A stretch of DNA of 64,000 nt from Streptomyces anulatus (GCF_014650675.1 NZ_BMVK01000001.1:620001-684000); one strand, 5' to 3'; positions 37,449 through 46,474 are shown, counted from the stretch's first letter. Numbers and translations: made by a program. Notes: generated by a model from the sequence alone, not told the origin.

Positions 37449-40009
37449 GCGCCCTGCACCGCCTTGCCGTCCGCGCCCGTCGCGCCGCGTGTGAACCGGG
37501 GGTGGATCAGACCGACACAGCTGTACGGGAGGTCGTCGACCTCCTCGACCGGGACGCCGCGCTGCTCGGCCAGCAGCCGTATGTGTTCCAGGTCCGCGCC
37601 CGCGCCGCGCTTGGCGAGGATCTTCCAGGGGACCCGGCGGAGCAGGACCCGGGTGGTCTCGCCGACGCCCGGCTTGACCAGGTTGACGTCGTGGATGCCG
37701 TACTCCTCGCTGATCCGCTCCACGGCGGCCCAGCCCTCCCAGGTCGGGGCGCGGTCGGCGGCGAGGAGCTCCTTGGCCGCTGCCTCGACCTGGCCCGCCA
37801 CCTCGTCGAAGCGGGCAGCGATCGTGTCCAGGAAGAGGCCCGAGACGTCGGAGTCCGCCAGCTCCCGGTAGAACTTTCCGCCGTGGAAGTCGTCGGGGCC
37901 GACCAGGTCTGCGCGGAGCACCGTACGGGAAATGAGGCCGGACACCGTGGAGTTGAGGCAGGCCGAGGGGATGAGGAAGTCCTCGCGGGTGCCGTACGTC
38001 CGGACGCAGCCGCCCGGGTCCGCCAGCACCGAGATCTCCGGGTCGAAGCCGGCGGGTCCTCCCGATGCCTCGAACTCGGTTATGGCAGCGGCCAGTTCGC
38101 GGGTGATCGCGCCCTTCCCCGTCCAGCCGTCGACGAACACCACGTCGGCCGGGTCGTGATGGGCGGCCAGCCAGCGCAGGGCGGTGGCGTCGATGCCTCG
38201 GCCCCGGACGATGGAGATGGCGTAGTGCGGCAGGTCCAGGCCGTGCCGGTGCTGGGCCCAGCGGCGCATCAGCACGCCGACCGGGGTTCCGGCGCGGGCG
38301 AGCGAGACGAGCACGGGGCGGGGGCCGCGTTCGGCGAGGACCGTCTCGGTGACGGTGCCGACCGCGCGGGCGATGCGCGCGGCGGAGGCCTCCAGGGCGG
38401 CGGTGAACAGGGCCTGGTACTCGGCGCTCGGCTGGTACTCGACGGGCAGCGACTCCGCGTAGTGCGCGCCGCCGCTCTGGATGGCCTCCTCGCGCTCCTC
38501 GGTGGGCGCTTCCAGCTCGGTGTCCGAGAGGTCCTGGAGCAGCCAGCCGACGTCCTGTGGCGCGTAACTGGAGAAGTCGGGGCCTCGGAGGGGCTCGGGC
38601 AGCACGGCGGGCTCCTGCCGTTCGGGGGCGGGTGTGGGGGTGCCGGGTACGCCGCTGGGGGCGGCCGTGGCCGGGACGTACGAGGGGAGGACGGCGAGGA
38701 GGACGTGGCCGGTGTGCTCGGCGAGCCGGGCCAGCAGTCCGTCGGGGGCGTGCAGTTCGGGGGTGTCCGCGGTGGAGTCGACGACGGCGACCACCGCGTC
38801 GAAGCCGGCGCCCGCGACGTTGTACGCGTACCGGTCGCCGGGGCCGTCGGCCGGGTCGTCGTGGGCCGGGAAGACGAGGCGGGTGCGTATCGCGTAGCCG
38901 GGGTCGTCGACGGCCAGGACGGGTGAGCGGGTGGTGGTGGAGTAGCGGACCTCGGCGTCGGCTCCCAGCGCGGCTTCGAGGGCGGTGCCGAGGCGCAGCG
39001 GGGCGTACATCAGCTCCTCGAAGCCGAGGACGAGGACGTGGCGGGGAGCGGGGCCGGCCGCGTCGCCCAGTTCGGCCGCGATCCGGTCCGCCATGGCCGG
39101 GAGAGCCGCTTCGAGGACGGCCCGGTGGGCGGGGGTGAAGCCGTGCCGGCCTCCGTCGGGGACGCCTGCCGGCCAGTCGAGGTGGACCCGGGTCACGGGG
39201 GCGGAGTCCACGTCCTCGACGGCCCCTGCGGCCTCTTCGGCCCGACCCGCCTGTTCCGCCTCCTGTGCAGCGACCAGGGCCTGGCCGCGTTCCAGCACGC
39301 CGTCCGGCAGGGCGACCGTTCCGGTGCTGCGCGTCACGAGGTCGACGCGGGCGCCGATCTCGGCGGCGAAGACGGTCAGCCGGTCGCGGTCGCCGGCCGA
39401 GCGCATGTCGACCAGGGCGACGATGACGTACCGCTCGCGCGGGTGCAGGGCGTGCAGCGCGCGGATGGTGTTCAGGACCGTGTTGCCGGTGGAGAACTCG
39501 TCGTCGACCAGCACCAGCACGGAGGCGTCGGCCCCCGTCCCGCCGCTCGCCAGCAGGTCGCGGTCCTCCGGCAGCAGCAGGTGCGAGGTGGCGTGCGAGT
39601 GCGACTCCTCGAAGCCGCCCGCCTGCTCGACGCCGGCCACCGGGCGGCGGGTGGAGTGCAGGTACGGGGCGTCCCGCAGGCCGTCCGCGACGGCGTGGCC
39701 GAGGCCGGTGGCCGTCTCCGCGTACCCGAGGACCACCGCGCGGCGGGCCTCCTGGGCGCCGAGCAGCGCCCGCACCCGCTCACCCAGCTCGAATCCGGCC
39801 CCGTGGACGACGGAGGGCCGCTGGGGCACATGCTTGCCCAGCACGTTGGAGACCAGCAGATGCGCCCGCTTGGGGTTGCGGCGCAGGGCCAGGCCCAGCA
39901 GTTCCTGGAGTTCTCCGTCGCCTTCGAGAGCGACTCCCAGCCGCTCCGCCACCCAGCTGCCCGACCACACCACGTCCACGGTCTCTTCTCTCGTCGCGCG
40001 CTCGCTCAT
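37445..40009 (-). CDS. Triple fusion: phosphoribosyltransferase - TRSP - StiP-like PRTase of the Ter system
   Basis: 854 residues. Residues ~20-250 are a type I PRTase with the PRPP loop VLVLVDDEFSTGNT (164-177). Residues ~290-440 are a TRSP-type domain (HVLVLGFEELMYAPLRLGTA). After a Pro/Glu linker (~450-475), residues ~480-840 match the family once named cysteine protease StiP, now seen as a PRTase-like enzyme (LVSLARAGTPVGVLMRRWA; a PRPP-loop-like VVFVDGWTGKGAI at 623-635). In other Ter loci these are separate proteins. Predicted role: N-ribosylation in synthesis of a nucleoside-like metabolite. It starts 10 bp after the aldolase stop and overlaps the HAD start. Confidence 0.88.
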   Translation of the reverse strand: MSERATREETVDVVWSGSWVAERLGVALEGDGELQELLGLALRRNPKRAHLLVSNVLGKHVPQRPSVVHGAGFELGERVRALLGAQEARRAVVLGYAETATGLGHAVADGLRDAPYLHSTRRPVAGVEQAGGFEESHSHATSHLLLPEDRDLLASGGTGADASVLVLVDDEFSTGNTVLNTIRALHALHPRERYVIVALVDMRSAGDRDRLTVFAAEIGARVDLVTRSTGTVALPDGVLERGQALVAAQEAEQAGRAEEAAGAVEDVDSAPVTRVHLDWPAGVPDGGRHGFTPAHRAVLEAALPAMADRIAAELGDAAGPAPRHVLVLGFEELMYAPLRLGTALEAALGADAEVRYSTTTRSPVLAVDDPGYAIRTRLVFPAHDDPADGPGDRYAYNVAGAGFDAVVAVVDSTADTPELHAPDGLLARLAEHTGHVLLAVLPSYVPATAAPSGVPGTPTPAPERQEPAVLPEPLRGPDFSSYAPQDVGWLLQDLSDTELEAPTEEREEAIQSGGAHYAESLPVEYQPSAEYQALFTAALEASAARIARAVGTVTETVLAERGPRPVLVSLARAGTPVGVLMRRWAQHRHGLDLPHYAISIVRGRGIDATALRWLAAHHDPADVVFVDGWTGKGAITRELAAAITEFEASGGPAGFDPEISVLADPGGCVRTYGTREDFLIPSACLNSTVSGLISRTVLRADLVGPDDFHGGKFYRELADSDVSGLFLDTIAARFDEVAGQVEAAAKELLAADRAPTWEGWAAVERISEEYGIHDVNLVKPGVGETTRVLLRRVPWKILAKRGAGADLEHIRLLAEQRGVPVEEVDDLPYSCVGLIHPRFTRGATGADGKAVQGA

Positions 40010-40019
40010 CGATGCGCGC

Positions 40020-41246
40020 TCAGTTCGTCAGGCCGGCGGCCAGCAGGTCCACGAAGCCGACGTCTTCCTTCGCCACCCCGAAGACCTCGGCCCGCTGGAG
40101 CGTCCGCTCGGCCCAGGCCCGGTGGGGCTTCACTTCGTTCATCTTGTTCGTGTACGCCGAGCGCAGCACCCCGCCGCCCCCGCGCTCGGGGCTCAGGATG
40201 TCCTGGGCGTCGGTGAACTCCTCGTGGCTGACCACGGACAGTGCGTGGACCGGCGCCACGTGCGACGGGTGGATGCAGGTCTTGCCGAGCAGCCCGTTGG
40301 CACGGTCGAGCTCGATCTCCCGGAGCAGTCCGTCGAGGTCGTGCTCGATGAGGGCCGTACGCAGTTCCTCGGCCCGGCCCTCCAGGAAGGGGCTGCGGCG
40401 CAGCTGGGGTTTGAACATGCGCTCCTGGCGTCGGAAGTACTCCCAGACCGGGCCGGTGATCGTGAAGCCGGTGCCGTCGGCCCGGCCGAGCACGTTGACC
40501 ACGTCGGCGATCACGGAGGCGACGATATGGACGTCGTACGCCGTCATGTCGGGCGCGCGGCGCAGTCCGTAGGCCGAGCAGAAGTCGGTGACGCCGAGCC
40601 GGAGGGCGAGCACCCGGTCCCGGTGCTTTTCGACGCTGCGGGCGATGCCCTGGAGGATTTCGCCGCGCGTCTCCAGATGGAGCAGTTCGGGGGATTCGAG
40701 TACCGGCATGGCGAAGAGTCGTCGTCCGCACGCCGTCTCGGCCTCGGCGAGCGCCTCCAGAAACTGTCGGCCACGATCTTCGGTGAATTTGGGAAGTACG
40801 AAACCGGACAACATCCGGACCGAGTCGCCGAGGCGCCGCACCAGGTCGGTGATCTGAGCCGGCTCACGTACGCGGATGAAGAGCAGCGGTGCGTCGGCGT
40901 CCACCGCGCCCGCCGTGCCCGTGGCGTCCTCCGGACTCCGCACGGCGTTCCCCGATGCCGCGTCGCGGGCGGCCAGCGCGGCAAACTGCCTGATCAGATT
41001 GGCTTCGGCGTCGGTGACCTCGGCGTCGTCGATGGAGTCCTCCAGGCACAGCACCATGGAGACGACGCCGCGCGCGGCCTGCTTGAGCACGTCGTCGGCG
41101 AGCGACGGCCGGGTGGCCGGGGAGTAGAGCGTGGCTCCCAGGGCGACGGAGAGCATCCGTGCCGGGGAGTCCGCGGTGAAGGTGCTGGGCTCCCTGAAGA
41201 ACAGACCCTCGCGGGCAGTGGGCGATATGTGCCCGAAGTGACGCAT
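40020..41246 (-). CDS. HpcH/CitE-family (citrate lyase-like) aldolase of the Ter system
   Basis: 408 residues, longer than typical CitE (~290). TIM-barrel C-C lyase marks are: LGATLYSPATRPSLADDV, SMVLCLEDSIDDAEVTDAE (metal glutamate/aspartate), FVLPKFTEDRG, FAMPVLESPE, LRLGVTDFCSAYGLRR and KTCIHPSHVAPVHAL. It is first in the operon with the PRTase fusion, HAD and methyltransferase. A CitE-like enzyme is part of the predicted Ter-linked biosynthesis. ATG 41246 follows GGGGGA. It diverges from the TerD-like gene at 41468. Confidence 0.9.
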   Translation of the reverse strand: MRHFGHISPTAREGLFFREPSTFTADSPARMLSVALGATLYSPATRPSLADDVLKQAARGVVSMVLCLEDSIDDAEVTDAEANLIRQFAALAARDAASGNAVRSPEDATGTAGAVDADAPLLFIRVREPAQITDLVRRLGDSVRMLSGFVLPKFTEDRGRQFLEALAEAETACGRRLFAMPVLESPELLHLETRGEILQGIARSVEKHRDRVLALRLGVTDFCSAYGLRRAPDMTAYDVHIVASVIADVVNVLGRADGTGFTITGPVWEYFRRQERMFKPQLRRSPFLEGRAEELRTALIEHDLDGLLREIELDRANGLLGKTCIHPSHVAPVHALSVVSHEEFTDAQDILSPERGGGGVLRSAYTNKMNEVKPHRAWAERTLQRAEVFGVAKEDVGFVDLLAAGLTN

Positions 41247-41311
41247 GATTTTCCCCCGAACTGCCTGACCGGCCGAACAATGTATGGCCGGTAATAGTAC
41301 GTACGGACGGG

Positions 41312-41335
41312 TGTCAACAGTTCCCCATGTACATG
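41312..41335. promoter_or_regulatory. Promoter-like element and short palindrome between aldolase and terD-like genes
   Basis: On the minus strand TTGACA (41317-41312) is a consensus -35 box, about 66 nt upstream of the aldolase start. CATGTACATG (41326-41335) is a perfect 10-bp palindrome next to it. A -10 box with standard spacing is not clear. Confidence 0.4.
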
Positions 41336-41467
41336 AATTTCCGGTTACCCGCGCCTTGTCCGACCCCCTCTCGGGGTATCGTCGCGCCCTGCCCGTACCG
41401 CCGCCGGGCACGGTCGTGCCGCCCCCCGCGTTGTCCGCACGGGCCCCCAGCAGGCAGGATGACGGTC

Positions 41468-42355
41468 ATGACGCACACGATGCTGAAGGGCTCGAACGTC
41501 CCCGTCGATGCTGCGGCCGTCCGGGCCGTGCTGCGCTGGACCCCGGGCGCCGGGGTTCCCGACGTGGACGCCTCCGCCCTGCTCCTCGGTGCGTCCGGCC
41601 GGGTGCGGTCCGACGAGGACTTCGTCTTCTACAACCAGCCCCGGCATCCCTCCGGTCTGGTCCGGCGGCTGCCGAAGCGCAGCGTCCCGGAAGGGCTGAC
41701 GGACACGGTCGAGGCGGACCTCGGGGCGCTCGACGCGTCGGTGGACCAGGTGGTCATCGCGGCCTCGTCCGACGGAGCCGCCTTCGAGCAGGTCCTGGAT
41801 CTGCGGATACTCCTGTTCGACGCCGCGTTCGCCGAGGGCGAGCCGCTGGCGGTGTTCGATGTCCGGCCGGAGACCGGGGAAGAGACCGCGATCATCTGCG
41901 GCGAGCTCTACCGTCGCGGCGAGGGGTGGAAGTTCCGCGCGGTCGGCCAGGGCTATCCCACCGGCCTGATCGGCCTGGCCACCGCCTTCGGCATCTCGGT
42001 GGACGAGTCGGAGGCCGTGAACGGGGCGCAGGCGGTCAGCGGGCCGCAGGACCCGGCCGCTCCGACGGGTGCGGGGCCCCTCCCGGCCGCCGTGCCCCCG
42101 CCGCCGGCCGTCCCGCCGGGGCCCACGCCGGACTCCCAGGCCACGGTCCAGCACCAGCAGCCCTCCTACGGCTATCCGCCGCCGGTCGCGCACCCCGCTG
42201 CCGCCGCCGTGGCCCACCAGCCGGCGTACGGCTATCCGCAGCCTGCCGCCGAGCCGCCCGCGTACGGCTATCCGCAGCCCGCGGCGGCCGCCGCGCACGC
42301 GCCCGACCCCCATTTCGCGCTGCCTCCACAAGGTCCGCAGTTCGTCCGGTCCTGA
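41468..42355 (+). CDS. TerD-family protein with Pro/Tyr-rich C-terminal tail
   Basis: 295 residues. Residues ~1-175 are TerD ([73 protein letters not shown]). The calcium-binding acidic loop of canonical TerD is lost: no DNxTGEGxGDDE. Only DVDAS of the first site remains. The tail has three YGYP(Q/P)P-type repeats within a Pro/Ala-rich region, suggesting a protein-interaction or phase-forming tail. ATG 41468 is preferred for spacing from AGGATGA; ATG 41459 is an alternative. Divergent from the aldolase operon. Confidence 0.88.
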   Translation: MTHTMLKGSNVPVDAAAVRAVLRWTPGAGVPDVDASALLLGASGRVRSDEDFVFYNQPRHPSGLVRRLPKRSVPEGLTDTVEADLGALDASVDQVVIAASSDGAAFEQVLDLRILLFDAAFAEGEPLAVFDVRPETGEETAIICGELYRRGEGWKFRAVGQGYPTGLIGLATAFGISVDESEAVNGAQAVSGPQDPAAPTGAGPLPAAVPPPPAVPPGPTPDSQATVQHQQPSYGYPPPVAHPAAAAVAHQPAYGYPQPAAEPPAYGYPQPAAAAAHAPDPHFALPPQGPQFVRS

Positions 42356-42409
42356 GCCGCCCCGCTCTGATCCCCGTGTCCGTCCTCCGGCCTCCATGGC
42401 TGCCCGGGC

Positions 42410-43144
42410 TCAGGTCCGGGACTTGTAGCCGCGCCCCCATTGCATGCCGTAGCCGTACAGCCGGTCCAGCTCCGACTGGAAGCCGTACACGAACTTCACC
42501 TCACGGCGCACGATCAGCTCGTCCTTGATGTTCTCCACGGTGAACACCGCGCAGGAGCGGGCCTGCGGTGCGCGCTCGTCCAGCTCGATCTCGATGCGCG
42601 GGCCGTTGCCCGGGTAGAGCGTGACCTTGGCGTGCGTACGGTCGAACGCGGGTGTCCGGTCGTAGATGTAGACGAAGAACAGCAACCGCTTGATCTGGTC
42701 GCGCTGGTCGAGGTTGACGTAGACCGTCTCCCCCGAGGGCGCGCCGAACCGGTCGTCGCCGCTGAGCCGGACGTAGGGCGGGCCGTTGAGGTCGCCGATC
42801 AGGCTGCCCAGCGGCTGCACGACGCCCTTGGTGCCGTCCGTCAGCTCGTACATGCAGCCGAGGTCCAGGTCGACGTTGACGACGCCCTGGGTGTGCGCCT
42901 GGACCACTTCGGGCTGGAAGAGCTTGAGGGGGCGCCGCAGTCTGCCGCTCTGGCGGGACCGGCCCTCGATGTCCGAGGTCCGCATCCGCCAGGACAGGTT
43001 GACCCGGAGGTTGCCCGACAGGGCTCCCTGTTTGTTGAGCGAGATCGTGGCGTTCCGTTTGGACAGCACGATCGCGCTCGACGTCGAGTTGCCCGAGTCG
43101 AACTGCGCCGCGCGCCCCTGCCACAGGCCGTCGAAGAATCCCAT
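42410..43144 (-). CDS. TerA-like tellurium-resistance family protein
   Basis: 244 residues, beta-rich. It starts MGFFDGLWQGRAAQFDSGNS, then IVLSKRNATISLNKQGA, NLSWRMRTSD, VVNVDLDLGCMYELTDG, FGAPSGETVYVNLDQRDQIKRLLFFVYIYDRTPAF and a C-terminal helix RRYGYG-like region. The DLDLGCMYEL segment matches the TerD-domain metal-binding position in TerA proteins. It belongs with the neighbouring TerD and TerC-like genes in a Ter stress module, probably at the inner membrane face. ATG 43144 is used; the upstream in-frame extension lacks similarity. Confidence 0.82.
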   Translation of the reverse strand: MGFFDGLWQGRAAQFDSGNSTSSAIVLSKRNATISLNKQGALSGNLRVNLSWRMRTSDIEGRSRQSGRLRRPLKLFQPEVVQAHTQGVVNVDLDLGCMYELTDGTKGVVQPLGSLIGDLNGPPYVRLSGDDRFGAPSGETVYVNLDQRDQIKRLLFFVYIYDRTPAFDRTHAKVTLYPGNGPRIEIELDERAPQARSCAVFTVENIKDELIVRREVKFVYGFQSELDRLYGYGMQWGRGYKSRT

Positions 43145-43272
43145 ACCAACCCCCACCTGTTCGCGCGCCCGGACATCACTGCGGGGCGGCCACCGGGCCG
43201 GGTCCGGGAGATCCCGGAGAGCCGTCGCCGTGTGGGCCGCCCCGCAGAGAGCGTTCCTCAATCCTTACCGGG

Positions 43273-44424
43273 TCACACCCCGGAGGACACTTCGGACTTG
43301 CTTCCCGAGCCGCCGTCCCCGCCGGATTCCGCGGCGAGCGCGCGGTTGCGCCGGACCGAGGACCAGAAGGAGAGGGCGATCAGGATCACGCCGACCGAGC
43401 CGGTGATGAACTCGTTGATCTCGTACTGGATGGTGATCAGCAGGATGATCGAGAGCGCGCCGATCGCGTAGTGCGCGCCGTGCTCCAGGTAGACGTAGTC
43501 GTCGAGCGTGCCCTCGCGCACCAGGTAGACGGTGAGCGACCGGACGTACATGGCGCCGATGCCGAGGCCGAGGGCCATCAGCACGATCTCGTTGGTGATC
43601 GCGAAGGCGCCGATGACGCCGTCGAAGGAGAACGAGGCGTCCAGGACTTCCAGGTAGAGGAAGAGGAAGAACGCGGCCTTCCCGGCGAGGGCGACCCCGG
43701 TGACGGGCTTGCCCTTCTCCTTGGCCTCTTCCTCGGCCTCGTGCTCGCGCTCCTCCTCCTCTTCGAGCTTGCCCTCGAAGAATCCGGAGAGCCCGCCGAC
43801 GACGAGGTAGGTGATCAGACCGGCGATGCCGGAGAGCATGACCGTCGCCGCCTTGTCCACGTGCCCGCCACCGTGCTGGTGGGCCTGGGTCGCGAAGGTC
43901 ATGGCGGTGATGAGCAGGATGATCAGCGCGACGCAGACCGACAGCATGTCGACCTTGCCGAGCTTGGCGAGCGGACGCTCGATCCAGCGCAGCCAGTGGA
44001 TGTCACGGTCCTCGTCGAAGATGAAGTCGAGGAAGATCATCAACAGGAACATGCCACCGAAGGCGGCGATCGACGGATGGGCGTCCGTGACCAGTTCCTT
44101 GTACCTGTCCGGGTCGTTGAAGGAAAGATCGATGGCCTCGATCGGCCCGAGCTGGGCGCTCACGGCCACGATCACGACGGGGAACACCAGTCGCATACCG
44201 AAGACGGCGATGAGGATGCCGATGGTGAGGAAGATCTTCTGCCAGAAGGCATTCATCTTCTTCAGGATTCCGGCGTTGATCACCGCGTTGTCGAAGGACA
44301 GCGAAATCTCCAGGACGGACAGGATCGCGACGATGCCGAATGCCTGCCACCCCCCGTAGAAAATCGCTGCGACCAGGCCGAGCGCGGTGACCGCGAACGA
44401 CCAGCCGAAGGTTTTCAGTACCAC
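43273..44424 (-). CDS. DUF475 family TerC-like integral membrane protein
   Basis: 383 residues, about nine helices. TerC-type intramembrane acidic motifs are present in both halves: VLEISLSFDNAVINAGIL and LDASFSFDGVIGAFAITN, each with S-F-D-(N/G). A highly charged cytoplasmic loop (KLEEEEEREHEAEEEAKEK) lies at ~215-240. TerC relatives are implicated in metal-ion (Mn/Ca) efflux or loading of exoenzymes and bind TerB/TerD. GTG 44424 begins MVLKTFGWSFAVTALGLVAA. It lies ~85 nt after terD at 44510 on the same strand, separated by a hairpin. Confidence 0.9.
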   Translation of the reverse strand: MVLKTFGWSFAVTALGLVAAIFYGGWQAFGIVAILSVLEISLSFDNAVINAGILKKMNAFWQKIFLTIGILIAVFGMRLVFPVVIVAVSAQLGPIEAIDLSFNDPDRYKELVTDAHPSIAAFGGMFLLMIFLDFIFDEDRDIHWLRWIERPLAKLGKVDMLSVCVALIILLITAMTFATQAHQHGGGHVDKAATVMLSGIAGLITYLVVGGLSGFFEGKLEEEEEREHEAEEEAKEKGKPVTGVALAGKAAFFLFLYLEVLDASFSFDGVIGAFAITNEIVLMALGLGIGAMYVRSLTVYLVREGTLDDYVYLEHGAHYAIGALSIILLITIQYEINEFITGSVGVILIALSFWSSVRRNRALAAESGGDGGSGSKSEVSSGV

Positions 44425-44485
44425 TGGCTACCCCATCGTGTTGGTAAAGGGTCTCCCCCGGTGTGTCGGGGCTCCCCCGCGCCTG

Positions 44486-44499
44486 GGGCCTTTCGGCCC
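44486..44499 (-). terminator. Small hairpin downstream of terD (44510)
   Basis: GGGCC (44486-44490) pairs with GGCCC (44495-44499) with a TTTC loop, 11 nt after the terD stop on the minus strand. It is likely a partial terminator before the DUF475 gene. Confidence 0.45.
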
Positions 44500-44509
44500 G
44501 AGCACGGCG

Positions 44510-45085
44510 TTATGAAACGTTGACGCCGAAGTCTAGAGCGATGCCTCGCAGGCCAGACGCGTACCCCTGGCCGACTGCACGGAATTTCCACTCGCCGTTG
44601 TACCGGTAGAGCTCGCCGAAGATCATCGCGGTCTCCGTCGAGGCGTCCTCACTGAGGTCGTATCGAGCCAGTTCCTGGCCGTCGGCCTGGTTGACCACAC
44701 GGATGAAGGCGTTGCTGACCTGGCCGAACGCCTGGCCCCGGTTGTCCGCGTCATGGATCGAGACCGGAAAGATGATCTTGTCGCAGTGGGCCGGAACCTG
44801 GTCGAGACGGACGATGACGGACTCGTCGTCGCCGTCGCCCTCCCCCGTGAGGTTGTCACCGGTGTGCTCGACGGAGCCGTCGGGGCTCGTGAGGTTGTTG
44901 TAGAAGACGAACCACTCGTCGCCGAGCACGCGGCCGGACTGGCACAGCAGTGCGCTGGCGTCGAGGTCGAAATCGGCTCCTGTGGTGGAGCGTGCGTCCC
45001 AGCCGAGCCCGACCAGCACCTGGGTGAGGTTGGGTGCGACCTTGGAGAGGGAGACATTGCCTCCCTTGGCGAGCGTGACGCCCAT
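44510..45085 (-). CDS. terD: TerD-family stress protein
   Basis: 191 residues, canonical TerD length. [22 protein letters not shown] carries the first calcium site, and [20 protein letters not shown] the second acidic site. The end [25 protein letters not shown]...[13 protein letters not shown] is the standard C-terminus. TerD proteins bind Ca2+ and act in tellurite, phage and envelope stress and in streptomycete differentiation. ATG 45085 follows GGGGAGG. It is a close paralogue of the gene at 45211, from which it is separated by two strong hairpins. Confidence 0.95.
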   Translation of the reverse strand: MGVTLAKGGNVSLSKVAPNLTQVLVGLGWDARSTTGADFDLDASALLCQSGRVLGDEWFVFYNNLTSPDGSVEHTGDNLTGEGDGDDESVIVRLDQVPAHCDKIIFPVSIHDADNRGQAFGQVSNAFIRVVNQADGQELARYDLSEDASTETAMIFGELYRYNGEWKFRAVGQGYASGLRGIALDFGVNVS

Positions 45086-45116
45086 GTGTGTCCTCCCCGA
45101 GTCGTGTAAAACGCTG

Positions 45117-45160
45117 CCGGGCGCTTTCGACGCCCGAGGCCGGGCGTCGAAAGCGCCCGG
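45117..45160 (-). terminator. 20-bp-stem hairpin between terD paralogues
   Basis: A perfect 20-bp stem (45117-45136 with 45141-45160) closes a 4-nt AGGC loop. It is the second of two tandem hairpins met by transcription from the 45786 terD gene, only 32 nt upstream of the 45085 start. Confidence 0.85.
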
Positions 45161-45162
45161 TC

Positions 45163-45196
45163 AGGAGGTGTCCGGCACATCGGCCGGACACCTCCT
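45163..45196 (-). terminator. 13-bp-stem hairpin between terD paralogues
   Basis: AGGAGGTGTCCGG (45163-45175) pairs with CCGGACACCTCCT (45184-45196) over an 8-nt loop, 15 nt after the upstream terD stop. The plus-strand AGGAGGTG in the stem resembles an anti-Shine-Dalgarno pairing sequence, but no plus-strand gene follows. Confidence 0.85.
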
Positions 45197-45210
45197 GGGG
45201 CCCAGAGACG

Positions 45211-45786
45211 TCAGACGTTGACGCCGAAGTCCTGGGCGATGCCGCGCAGGCCGGAGGCGTACCCCTGGCCGATGGCGCGGAACTTCCACTCCGCGCCGTT
45301 GCGGTAGAGCTCGCCGAAGACCATCGCGGTCTCCGTCGAGGCGTCCTCGCTCAGGTCGTAGCGGGCGAGCTCGGTGTTGTCGGCCTGGTTGACCACGCGG
45401 ATGTACGCGTTGCGGACCTGGCCGAAGCTCTGCTGGCGGCTCTCGGCCTCGTAGATCGAGACCGGGAAGACGATCTTGTCGACGTCGGCCGGCACGCCGG
45501 CCAGGTTCACCTTGATGACCTCGTCGTCGCCCTCGCCCTCACCGGTGGTGTTGTCACCGGTGTGCTCGACGGAGCCGTCGGGGCTCTTCAGGTTGTTGAA
45601 GAAGACGAAATTGCCGTCGGCGCCGACCTTGCCCTCGGGGTTCGTCAGCAGCGCGCTGGCGTCGAGGTCGAAGTCACCCCCGGTGGTGGTGCGGGCGTCC
45701 CAGCCCAGACCGACGATGACCGCGGTCAGGTTGGGCGCGGCCTTGGTCAGCGAGACGTTGCCGCCCTTGCTGAGGCTGACTCCCAC
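45211..45786 (-). CDS. terD: TerD-family stress protein
   Basis: 191 residues and very similar to the 44510 gene: [77 protein letters not shown]. Both calcium sites are intact. GTG 45786 follows GGAGGACTC. It probably arose with its neighbour by tandem duplication. It is the promoter-proximal member of the Ter genes on this strand; the tandem hairpins after its stop probably limit read-through. Confidence 0.95.
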   Translation of the reverse strand: MGVSLSKGGNVSLTKAAPNLTAVIVGLGWDARTTTGGDFDLDASALLTNPEGKVGADGNFVFFNNLKSPDGSVEHTGDNTTGEGEGDDEVIKVNLAGVPADVDKIVFPVSIYEAESRQQSFGQVRNAYIRVVNQADNTELARYDLSEDASTETAMVFGELYRNGAEWKFRAIGQGYASGLRGIAQDFGVNV

Positions 45787-45924
45787 GAGTCCTCCAGTAG
45801 TTTTCTCAGGGGCCGGCAGACACCGGCGTCCCCGTCGTTCAGTGGCATCGGATCAACGAGTGGATCCTAGTGACCGGTTCCCGGCCAAAACAGGCTTTTG
45901 ACCGGGCGTCGCCAGGAGATCGTC

Positions 45925-46383
45925 TCAGAGCGCTTCGAGCGCCTTGACGTAGTCGTTCAGGTCGCGGGCGTCCGGGAGCCCGTTCACGACGCTCCAGCGG
46001 ACGACGCCCGCCTTGTCGATGACGAAGGTGCCGCGCACCGCGCAGCCCTTGTCCTCGTCGAAGACGCCGTACGCCCGCGAGGTCTCCCCGTGCGGCCAGA
46101 AGTCGGACAGCAGCGGGTACTCCAGGCCCTCCTGCTCGGCGAAGACGCGCAGGGTGTGGATGGAGTCGTTGGAGACGGCGAGGAGCTGGGTGCCCTCGTT
46201 CTCGAAGCGGGGCAGCTCGTCGCGGAGCGCGCACAGCTCGCCGGTGCAGACGCCGGTGAAGGCGAACGGATAGAACACCAGCACCACGTTCTTCTCACCG
46301 CGGAACTCCGACAGCCGCACGGTCCGGCCGTGGTTGTCCTTGAGCTGGAAGTCCGGGGCCTGACTGCCGACCTCGATCGTCAT
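45925..46383 (-). CDS. AhpE-like peroxiredoxin
   Basis: 152 residues, thioredoxin-fold thiol peroxidase that reduces H2O2, alkyl hydroperoxides or peroxynitrite in the cytoplasm. The active-site segment is FYPFAFTGVCTGELCALRDE with peroxidatic Cys46 and a second cysteine, Cys51. The conserved Arg is in the downstream GTFVIDKAGVVRW region. AhpE-type enzymes are one-cysteine; Cys51 may act as a resolving residue. ATG 46383 starts MTIEVGSQAPDFQL. The gene lies between Ter genes and DUF3052, consistent with a redox/stress neighbourhood. Confidence 0.92.
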   Translation of the reverse strand: MTIEVGSQAPDFQLKDNHGRTVRLSEFRGEKNVVLVFYPFAFTGVCTGELCALRDELPRFENEGTQLLAVSNDSIHTLRVFAEQEGLEYPLLSDFWPHGETSRAYGVFDEDKGCAVRGTFVIDKAGVVRWSVVNGLPDARDLNDYVKALEAL

Positions 46384-46474
46384 GGAACACGCATCCTTAT
46401 CGCCGCTTCGCCGCATCCCGGGCCGGGTCCGTCCGGGTGACACCACCCTACGCAGACCGGTCGCGGGCGTACGA

